From contig CAMLIU010000017.1 in NCBI GenBank assembly GCA_946479995.1, positions 1 to 12,149 on the forward strand: a stretch of 12,149 bases of DNA, written 5' to 3'. The stretch is from an uncultured Gemmatimonadota bacterium. Its GTDB lineage: Bacteria > Gemmatimonadota > Gemmatimonadetes > Gemmatimonadales > Gemmatimonadaceae. Below, piece by piece: positions 1-5,424 of the stretch. A program made the translations under genes and the position numbers. The notes under the pieces are model-generated. The model saw only the letters and a list, made by a program, of their open reading frames with translations, was not told the origin of the DNA and made no database searches. Position 1 is the stretch's first letter, and every line of letters starts with the position of its first letter.

Positions 1-465
1 GCGACGCTGCCGGTCGCCGCACAGGCGGCCATCTACGAGCAGGCGTCGCGCGCCGCCTTCGACCTCGGTCCCGGGCTCGTCCTGCTGATCCATCCGTTGA
101 AGCTTCCCCGGTCGGCGGGCTACAGAGGCGGCGACAGCGTGCCGAAGGAGCTCATCGCCGCCCTGCGCAAGCGCAACGTCGTGAGCGGCAGCTGCACTCC
201 CCAGCGCGACGATCCGCGCAACACGCCGCGCTGTCCGGTGAACATGCCCGGGTACATCGTGCGCGCGTCCGACGTCCTGCGCGTCTCGCCGGACACCGTG
301 GAGATCTACTACTCGGCCGAGCGCTTCGGCGCGGCGACAGGCCAGCGGCCGGAGGCGCTGCGGTTCGAGAAGATCTACCAGCTGGTGGGGAATGGAACGA
401 GCTGGCGCGTGGCGCGTGAGGCGCGTGTCCGGGAGCCGGAAGCAGCGCCGGCGACGAAACAGTAA
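1..465 (+). CDS. 3' end of an unrecognised protein (5' partial)
   Basis: The frame is open from base 1 to a TAA at 463-465 and gives 154 residues with no start in view, so the gene begins upstream of the window. The ATG at 97 is internal to this open frame and is unlikely to be the true start. I do not recognise the family. The visible part has a hydrophobic stretch at about residues 22-32 (LGPGLVLLIHP), two cysteines (65 and 78, counted from the left edge) flanking a polar, Pro/Asn/Arg-rich loop, and then a segment with alternating hydrophobic residues that looks beta-rich (residues 83-142, ending near SWRVAREARV). The Cys pair and beta-like C-terminus would fit an exported protein, but the N-terminus that would decide this is missing. 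It converges on the ccm operon and ends in a hairpin. Codon use matches a real gene. Confidence 0.75.
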   Translation, partial: ATLPVAAQAAIYEQASRAAFDLGPGLVLLIHPLKLPRSAGYRGGDSVPKELIAALRKRNVVSGSCTPQRDDPRNTPRCPVNMPGYIVRASDVLRVSPDTVEIYYSAERFGAATGQRPEALRFEKIYQLVGNGTSWRVAREARVREPEAAPATKQ

Positions 466-479
466 CGGACTTCCGTTAC
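462..479. terminator. Hairpin at convergent gene ends, containing a stop codon
   Basis: GTAACGGA and TCCGTTAC form a perfect 8-base inverted repeat separated by 2 bases (effectively 7 pairs with a 4-base loop). The TAA stop of the left-hand gene lies in the left arm, and the CcmI-like gene ends 11 bases beyond the right arm on the other strand. The placement between two converging genes suggests a bidirectional terminator. No T-run follows on either strand, so it would be non-canonical or merely an mRNA 3'-end stabiliser. Confidence 0.45.
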
Positions 480-489
480 CGCTGGCGAC

Positions 490-987
490 CTACGCCGCCA
501 GCTGTCGCCCGCAGTTGCCACAGAACGCGGCGCCGCTCTCCGTGACGCTCGCCCCGCATCCGTCGCAGGCCCCCGGCAGGTAGCGGCCGCAGTTCGAGCA
601 GTAGATCGCATCCGGCTCCGGACGCGGCCCACAGCCCGGACAGCTCCGCATCCGCTCGCGGTACGCCGCCACGGCCGCCTCGATGGCGTCGTCCCGCGAC
701 GCTCCGCTGGCGACGTCGTTCGCCGCGTCGCCGGCGCGCATTGCCTGCAGTGCCCGCGCGGTGTAGCGCGACTTGAGCTCCACGTAATCCGCGTCGGAGA
801 GCTTGCCCGTCACGCGATCGAACTCGATCTCGCGCAGCGCGACGATCGCCTCGTTCTCCGCCGCCTTCGCTGACGGCGCCGCGACCGTCGTCACGCGCCG
901 GACCGGCGCCGGGCCGACCATCAACGGGTAGAGGACGTAGGCCAGTGCCCCGACGGCGAGCAGCGTCCCGACGATGAGCGCCAGCAT
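490..987 (-). CDS. CcmI-like membrane protein with C-terminal double zinc ribbon
   Basis: A 165-residue protein, probably an accessory factor of cytochrome c maturation. Residues 1-24 form one hydrophobic membrane helix. Residues 44-80 resemble the segment after the first helix of CcmI (REIEFDRVTGKLSDADYVEL matches the family's LxxLexDxxxGKLxxxDY pattern). Residues 116-159 hold eight cysteines in four CxxC knuckles (116/119, 130/133, 141/144, 156/159), which is the pattern of a tandem zinc ribbon of the DZANK type. Classical CcmI is much longer, with a second helix and a periplasmic TPR domain that binds apocytochrome; both are absent. If the first helix is oriented as in CcmI, the zinc ribbons face the cytoplasm. 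Its ATG overlaps the ccmH stop by one base (TGATG), so it is translationally coupled and is the last gene of the operon. The zinc ribbon's partner is unknown. Confidence 0.85.
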   Translation of the reverse strand: MLALIVGTLLAVGALAYVLYPLMVGPAPVRRVTTVAAPSAKAAENEAIVALREIEFDRVTGKLSDADYVELKSRYTARALQAMRAGDAANDVASGASRDDAIEAAVAAYRERMRSCPGCGPRPEPDAIYCSNCGRYLPGACDGCGASVTESGAAFCGNCGRQLAA

Positions 988-1589
988 CAGTCGTCGCGGC
1001 GGACGGCGGCGTCGAGGCGCGCGAGCTCGTCGGCGCTCCCGATGCCCGGCGCCGGCGTCACGACACCGCGCGCCGCGGCGACCTGCTCACTGCGCCGCTG
1101 CATCCCCTTCAGCACCGCGGCCACGGCGACGGCGCCCCCGCCGAGCGCGGCGAAGGGAACGATGTAGCCCGCCCAGTTGAACCCTTCCTTCTTCGGCGCC
1201 ATCAGCACGCGTTCACCATACGTGTCCACGAAGGCGTCGATGATCTCCCGCGCCGGGTAACCCCCTTCCACCAGCGCCATGACGTCGCGGTGCATCACCG
1301 GCGACACCTGGCAGGAGAAGTCGGTCGTGCGGCAGGTATAGACGTCGAGCGTGCAGCCGCACTGGCAGCGGAGCTGGTGCTCGAGCGCGTCGCGCTGGTC
1401 GTCCGTCATGGACGGCTTCGCATCCGGCTTCGCCGGTCGCAACACGCGTCGCGCCGCGTCCTGGTTCATGTCGAACAGGTTGGACGTGGCGCCCTGCGGG
1501 GGTGCCGCCTCCTGCGCCGACAGCTCCGCCGCGGTGAACATCGCCACGCCTCCTGCTCCCAGCCGCACGAGGAAGTCGCGTCGCTTCAT
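987..1589 (-). CDS. ccmH: Cytochrome c maturation protein CcmH, Cys-rich variant with Tat-like signal
   Basis: A 200-residue CcmH/CycL-family protein. In the classical system this membrane-anchored thiol protein handles the apocytochrome CXXCH cysteines before haem ligation by CcmF. Residues 1-26 look like a twin-arginine signal (KRRDFL, then a mildly hydrophobic region and a possible cleavage after LSA). The family core follows: LRCQCGC at 73-79, more cysteines at 86 and 93, then HRDVMALVEGGYPAREIIDAF and YGERVLMAPKKEGFN, which match the usual CcmH three-helix domain. A membrane helix spans about 139-160 and a short charged tail ends the protein. The classical active site is LRCxxC; here the cysteines are at 75, 77 and 79 (CxCxC). 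The start was placed at the ATG that overlaps the ccmF stop by one base (TGATG). The same frame stays open far upstream inside ccmF, but only because of the high GC content. Confidence 0.9.
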   Translation of the reverse strand: MKRRDFLVRLGAGGVAMFTAAELSAQEAAPPQGATSNLFDMNQDAARRVLRPAKPDAKPSMTDDQRDALEHQLRCQCGCTLDVYTCRTTDFSCQVSPVMHRDVMALVEGGYPAREIIDAFVDTYGERVLMAPKKEGFNWAGYIVPFAALGGGAVAVAAVLKGMQRRSEQVAAARGVVTPAPGIGSADELARLDAAVRRDD

Positions 1590-3616
1590 CACTGCACCGC
1601 CGCCAGCTCGGCGCGCGGCGCCGGCTCCAGCGTCGCCACGTACCCGCCGGCGCGACGGCGCTCGGCCTGCGGCCACATCACGATCAGCCCGCCGATGGCC
1701 ATGACCATCCCGCCGATCCAGACCCACACCACGAGCGGGTTGAAGCTGATGCGCAGCTCCGCCGTCTCGTCGCGTACGCCCGCGAGCACGATGTAGAGGT
1801 CCATCTTCGCTGACGTGCGGATGCCGACCTCGGTGCTCGGCTCGAACTGCGGCTGCTTGTTGCTGTCGAAGTACTGGCGCTTCTCCGACGTCATGATCCC
1901 GAGCCGCTTGCCGTCGCGGAACACCTCGAGGCCGACCGCGGTGACGAAGCGGTTCAGCGTCTCCGAGGTGGAAGTGCCCTGCGAGACGAACTTCCACTGG
2001 TGGCCGAGCGGGTCGGTGAGCTCCTTCGACTCGCCGGCCTTGAGCTGGACGTCGTGGTCCTTCTTGAACGCGAGGCCGGCGAAGCCGCAGAAGAGGATGA
2101 CGATGCCGGCGTGCACGATGTAGCCGCCGTACCGCCGGCGATTGCGCGCCACGAGCCGCACCGCCGCCACGGGGATGGACTCGTCGTGCATCGTGTGCCG
2201 GGCGCGGATTCCCTTGTAGAACTCCTGCGCGATGGTGCCGGCGACGAACGACGCGAGCGTGTAGGCGATGAGCGCGTGGAAGTTGCGCATGCCGAGCACG
2301 AGCAGCAGCACGAGCATGGCGAGGGCGAACACCACGGGGCCCGTGAACTGACGCCGCAGGTTCGACGTCGACGCCTTGCGCCAGGCGATGAGCGGCCCCA
2401 CACCGGTCAGTGCGAGCAGCAGCAGGCCGAGCGGGATGTTCACCGTGTTGAAGAAGGGAGGGCCGACGGTGATCTTCGAGCCTCGCACCGCCTCGCTCAG
2501 GATGGGGAACAGCGTCCCCCACAGCACGGCGAAGGCGATGCCGACCAGCACGAGATTGTTGTAGAGGAACGCCGCCTCGCGGCTCACCATGCTCTCCAGC
2601 TCCGCCTTCGCCTCGAGGTCCTTCAGGCGCGTGGCGACGAAGTAGATCGTGGCGCCCGTGGCGACGAAGAAGAAGGTGCCGAACCAGGTCCCCACCGGCG
2701 ACTGCGCGAAGGAGTGCACGCTCTCGATCACGCCGCTGCGCGTGATGAACGTGCCGAAGATGGCGAGGAGGAAGGTCATCACCACGAGCACGACGTTCCA
2801 CTTCCGCAGCATCCCGCGCTTCTCCTGGATCATGATGGAGTGCAGGAATGCCGTGCCCGTGAGCCAGGGGAGGAAGCTCGCGTTCTCCACCGGGTCCCAT
2901 GCCCAGTAGCCACTCCAGCCGAGCTCGACGTACGCCCACCACATGCCGAGCGTGATGCCGACGGTGAGGAAGAACCAGGAGATGAGCGACCAGCGACGCA
3001 CGATGCCGAGCCATTCGGCGTCGAGCCGCCGGGTTACCAGCGCGGCGATGGCGAAGGCGAAGGGGATCGTCGTCGCCACGTAGCCCAGGTAGAGGTTGGG
3101 CGGGTGGATCGCCATCCCCGGGTTCTGCAGCTGCGGGTTCATCCCGCGTCCGTCAGCCGGGACGAAGCTCAGCCGGTCGAAGGGGTTCGCCTTGAAGCAG
3201 GTGGTGGCGATGAAGAAGACGAGCACCGCGGCGAGGGTGCCGCACGCCCACGGCGCCAGGTGCCTCGCGCGGTCGCGCACCGACCAGATGGCGAGCGCGG
3301 AATAGATGGACAGGATGAGCGCCCAGAACAGCATCGAGCCCGCCTGCCCGCCCCAGAACGCGGCGAACACGTAGACCTTCGGCATGTTCGCGCTCGTGTT
3401 GGACGCCACGTAGCGCAGCGAGAAGTCGTGCGTCAGGAGCGCCGTCCAGAGGCCGATGGAGGCGAGGATGATCATCGCGCAGGTGGCGTACAGCCCGCGA
3501 CGGCCGCTCGCCACGAGGTCGTCGCGCCCCATCGCCCCGCCGGCGTAGGACGTCACGACCGTCCACGCCGCCATCAGGAGCGCTACCCAGAGGGACAGCT
3601 CCCCGACGAGAATCAC
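1589..3616 (-). CDS. ccmF: Haem lyase subunit CcmF (cytochrome c maturation)
   Basis: A 675-residue polytopic membrane protein of the haem-handling family. CcmF takes haem from holo-CcmE and, with CcmH, attaches it to apocytochrome c on the outer face of the cytoplasmic membrane. The sequence has many hydrophobic helices and the WWD signature at 233-252 (GWSGYWAWDPVENASF). The expected histidines are present: H171 in HPPNLYLGY and H301 in VHSFA (periplasmic pair), and H259 and H502 (transmembrane pair). These lie within a few residues of, or in the same context as, H173, H303, H261 and H491 of E. coli CcmF. A large periplasmic domain before the last helix covers about 515-625. I chose the GTG at 3616 because the protein then begins like known CcmF proteins (ILVGELSLWVALL) and overlaps the ccmE stop as GTGA. 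An upstream ATG at 3718 would add 34 non-homologous, Arg-rich residues. Confidence 0.95.
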   Translation of the reverse strand: MILVGELSLWVALLMAAWTVVTSYAGGAMGRDDLVASGRRGLYATCAMIILASIGLWTALLTHDFSLRYVASNTSANMPKVYVFAAFWGGQAGSMLFWALILSIYSALAIWSVRDRARHLAPWACGTLAAVLVFFIATTCFKANPFDRLSFVPADGRGMNPQLQNPGMAIHPPNLYLGYVATTIPFAFAIAALVTRRLDAEWLGIVRRWSLISWFFLTVGITLGMWWAYVELGWSGYWAWDPVENASFLPWLTGTAFLHSIMIQEKRGMLRKWNVVLVVMTFLLAIFGTFITRSGVIESVHSFAQSPVGTWFGTFFFVATGATIYFVATRLKDLEAKAELESMVSREAAFLYNNLVLVGIAFAVLWGTLFPILSEAVRGSKITVGPPFFNTVNIPLGLLLLALTGVGPLIAWRKASTSNLRRQFTGPVVFALAMLVLLLVLGMRNFHALIAYTLASFVAGTIAQEFYKGIRARHTMHDESIPVAAVRLVARNRRRYGGYIVHAGIVILFCGFAGLAFKKDHDVQLKAGESKELTDPLGHQWKFVSQGTSTSETLNRFVTAVGLEVFRDGKRLGIMTSEKRQYFDSNKQPQFEPSTEVGIRTSAKMDLYIVLAGVRDETAELRISFNPLVVWVWIGGMVMAIGGLIVMWPQAERRRAGGYVATLEPAPRAELAAVQ

Positions 3617-4089
3617 GCTTTGGTCCCCGTCGCGGCCTTGTAGCCGGGCGTCTGCTTGTACTTGTCCATGCCCGGCGCGTTCGGGTCGGTAGGAGCGTTC
3701 TCGTACCGTGACGCGCACTTGGCGAGCAGCGTCGTGGCGTGGAAGGTGCCGTCCTGCCCCATGCGCCCCTCGACGACCACGTCCACGCCGTCGGTGAACG
3801 TGTCGGGGGCGATGCCACGGTAGACTACCGGCACCACCTTCGCGCCGTCAGTCACGTTGAACAGGTACTCGCGGCCGCCGGGAATGCGCTGGATGGAGCC
3901 GGGCACGACGCGCGCGCCGATCTTCACCCCCGTGTTCCGGAAACCCGGATCGTCGTTGATCCGCGTCGCCAGCTCCGTGGGGGTGAGATAGTAGGTGCCC
4001 GTCTCCCTGATGGAGGTCGCCATCAGGTAGCCGGCAGTGCCCAGGATGAGGACCCCGCCGATGAGGAATTTGCTCCGAGCCGAAGCCAT
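3613..4089 (-). CDS. ccmE: Periplasmic haem chaperone CcmE, CxxxY variant
   Basis: A 158-residue CcmE: a short cytoplasmic N-terminus, one signal-anchor helix at about 8-24, an OB-fold beta-barrel at about 30-122 (TYYLTPTEL, VKIGARVVPGSI, DTFTDGVDVVVEGRM) and a flexible tail. CcmE covalently carries haem to CcmF. Classical CcmE binds haem through the His of LAKHxxxY. Here the motif is LAKCASRY, with Cys125 (codon at 3717-3715, TGC) and Tyr129, that is, CxxxY. This variant is known from archaea and Desulfovibrio-type bacteria, where the Cys is the haem attachment residue. ccmE is the first ccm gene of the cluster, 106 bases downstream of the YfiM-like gene, and I see no strong Shine-Dalgarno before its ATG. 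The other haem-delivery genes (ccmA, B, C, D) are not in the window. Confidence 0.93.
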   Translation of the reverse strand: MASARSKFLIGGVLILGTAGYLMATSIRETGTYYLTPTELATRINDDPGFRNTGVKIGARVVPGSIQRIPGGREYLFNVTDGAKVVPVVYRGIAPDTFTDGVDVVVEGRMGQDGTFHATTLLAKCASRYENAPTDPNAPGMDKYKQTPGYKAATGTKA

Positions 4090-4122
4090 ATCGCGCTCGC
4101 GGTGTTGAGGGATGTCCAGCCC

Positions 4123-4128
4123 AATATA
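4123..4128 (-). promoter_or_regulatory. Possible -10 box ahead of ccmE (TATATT)
   Basis: On the minus strand TATATT lies about 34 bases upstream of the ccmE ATG, an unusually AT-rich patch for this region, matching five of six bases of TATAAT. No convincing TTGACA-like box is found 16-18 bases further upstream. It could give the ccm genes their own transcript separate from the glycosylase gene. Weak evidence only. Confidence 0.25.
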
Positions 4129-4143
4129 ACGATTGCGGCCGTC

Positions 4144-4175
4144 GGGGCCGGGTCGGTGATTCCCTTACCGGCCCC
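4144..4175 (-). terminator. GC-rich hairpin between the YfiM-like gene and ccmE
   Basis: GGGGCCGG at 4144-4151 and CCGGCCCC at 4168-4175 are perfect 8-base inverted arms around a 16-base loop. The element starts 21 bases past the YfiM-like stop, on the path of transcription into ccmE. There is no T-run after it on the minus strand (the sequence continues GACGGCCGCAATCG), so it is not a textbook intrinsic terminator. It may reduce read-through, stabilise the upstream mRNA, or do nothing. Confidence 0.3.
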
Positions 4176-4195
4176 GCCTCCTGCATGGGCGTGCG

Positions 4196-4513
4196 TCAGC
4201 GTGCGGTATGCGACAGCAGCAGGCTTGCCGCGCCCGCCCCCGCTGCGTCCCACGCCAGGTCGCGCACACTGGGATCGCCTCCGGTGCGCGCATCGTACAC
4301 TTCCTTCCCTACACCCACCATCGCCGTGGTGATGGTGGCGCCGGCCAGTGCCGTGCCATGGCTCGCACCGACGCCACGCAGCGAACCGTAGGCGAGACTC
4401 TGCACGAACGCCGAGGTGAGGAAATGCTTCACCTTGTCCGTCGAAAACCAGCCGTCGTCGGGACGCGTCGCCGACGACCCGTTGAGAGAGAGCACGAGCA
4501 GCAGTCCCCGCAT
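4196..4513 (-). CDS. Small YfiM/DUF2279-like protein
   Basis: A 105-residue protein. The family signature is visible as DKVKHFLTSAFVQS at 26-39, followed by GVGKEVYDARTGGDPSVRDLAWDAAG at 67-92 (the GKExYDxxxxGxxSxxDLxxDxxG pattern of YfiM/DUF2279 proteins). Members are small envelope proteins, often annotated as lipoproteins, of unknown function. Here the first 15 residues are hydrophobic and could be a short signal or anchor, but no lipobox Cys is present. Hydrophobic stretches at about 52-68 and 90-100 may be membrane-inserted. The ATG follows the TAG of the upstream glycosylase gene with no bases between them and in the same frame. GAGGG at 4526-4522, 8 bases before the ATG, is a good Shine-Dalgarno and supports this start. 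Co-transcription with the glycosylase gene is likely; a functional link is not evident. Confidence 0.8.
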   Translation of the reverse strand: MRGLLLVLSLNGSSATRPDDGWFSTDKVKHFLTSAFVQSLAYGSLRGVGASHGTALAGATITTAMVGVGKEVYDARTGGDPSVRDLAWDAAGAGAASLLLSHTAR

Positions 4514-5242
4514 CTAGCCGGCCCTCAAACGCGTCGCGCGCCGGTCGTGCCGCTCCGCGAACAGGCGGTCGCGCAGCAGATCGAGCCCCCGATCGAGAAG
4601 TGCCGAATGCCCCGGTTGGTGGATCCAGCTGCTGGCGCCGCTCGGGTGCGGTAGCGGAACCACCTCCGACCGGCCGCCCGCGTGCGTCACGTGGTGCACC
4701 TGCCCTACCACCTCGCTCAGCGCGACGGCGCCAAGAAAGCGATCGATCGCGAGCCGCCCCACGGGGATGATGAGCGCCGGACGCAGGATCTCGAGCTCCG
4801 CGTCCAGCCAGTCACTGCAGCGTGCACGCTCGATCGGTGACGGCACCCGGTCGCCGCGTCCGGCCGGGTGCGGGCCAGGATAGCAGCGCGTGATGGCCGA
4901 GATGTAGAGCCAGTCGCGGGCCGTCTCCTCGTCGAGCCCGATGCGCTCGAGCCAGCGGAACAGCGTGCGGCCGGCGCGGCCGGCGAACGGCTTGCCGCCG
5001 CCGGTCTCCACCTGCCCTGGCGCCTGTCCAACGAGCATGGCGCGCGGCGCGCGGGTGCGGGAGACGATGGGATGGACGTGCGCGCCATGCGCGCAGCGGC
5101 GACAGGCCGCGAGGGCATCGCAGTGCGCGTCGAGCCTTCCCGCCAGGTCGTCGTCGCCCGGCCGTCGTGTCGTACCCACCTTCGCTGCTACACCACGCTT
5201 CATCGCACGTTTCCCCGTTCGCCCGCCGTTCGCCTCCTCCAT
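4514..5242 (-). CDS. Uracil-DNA glycosylase family protein (Fe-S, family 4-like)
   Basis: A 242-residue member of the uracil-DNA glycosylase superfamily, which removes uracil from DNA to start base excision repair. Motif 1 is VGQAPGQVE (71-79), followed by GGKPFAGRAGRTLFRWLERIGL, typical of the family 4/5 group. Motif 3 is PLPHPSGASSW (196-206). Cysteines at 47 and 50 (CRRC), 120 (ITRC) and 142 fit the four-Cys layout of a 4Fe-4S cluster as in family 4, though the last pair is more widely spaced than usual. GQAPG rather than GEAPG, and HPSGASxW, suggest a less-studied subgroup. The start chosen is the ATG at 5242, with GAGGATGG at 5254-5247 (8-base spacing from GAGG). An ATG at 5203 would also keep all motifs. 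The frame is open further upstream to 5404, but that part has no family similarity. It is divergent from the sensor kinase gene. Confidence 0.88.
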   Translation of the reverse strand: MEEANGGRTGKRAMKRGVAAKVGTTRRPGDDDLAGRLDAHCDALAACRRCAHGAHVHPIVSRTRAPRAMLVGQAPGQVETGGGKPFAGRAGRTLFRWLERIGLDEETARDWLYISAITRCYPGPHPAGRGDRVPSPIERARCSDWLDAELEILRPALIIPVGRLAIDRFLGAVALSEVVGQVHHVTHAGGRSEVVPLPHPSGASSWIHQPGHSALLDRGLDLLRDRLFAERHDRRATRLRAG

Positions 5243-5403
5243 GATGCCATCCTCGCGCTGGCCCTGCCAACCTCGGCCGCACTGCGGGGAACGTGCTCGA
5301 CCGTTCGTCACGTCGACGCCGACACCGTTCTTGCAGCATCCGCGTAGTATGGATCGAGGACGCGATGGGGACGAACTCTCCAGGAGTCGTCGCTCGATCC
5401 TCA

Positions 5404-5419
5404 ACCTCCGAGCGGAGGT
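5404..5419 (+). promoter_or_regulatory. Shine-Dalgarno of the sensor kinase inside an inverted repeat
   Basis: ACCTCCG and CGGAGGT are perfect 7-base inverted arms separated by AG. The right arm contains GGAGG (5414-5418), the ribosome binding site, 6 bases before the ATG at 5425. The left arm contains CCTCC, a perfect anti-Shine-Dalgarno. If it folds in the mRNA (six or seven pairs with a tight loop), the binding site is fully masked, which would make translation dependent on melting, a ligand, a protein or an RNA. The ribosome binding site is certain; control by folding is inference. Confidence 0.6.
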
Positions 5420-5424
5420 GCATC

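Noticed and set aside
1590..3014. Upstream extension of the ccmH frame through ccmF
   Set aside because: The extra residues are Arg/His-rich with no homology. The ccmF frame in the same bases carries all haem-lyase motifs, and ccmH has a good signal-peptide start at 1589.
2000..3643. Long plus-strand open frame (547 codons) opposite ccmF
   Set aside because: Its translation is charged and low in family-like patterns, and it lies antisense to an unmistakable ccmF. GC-rich codon bias leaves such frames open.
5293..5424. Longer N-terminus of the sensor kinase from an upstream start
   Set aside because: The added residues are Arg/Ser-rich, while the ATG at 5425 has GGAGG at ideal spacing and is followed closely by the GAF domain.
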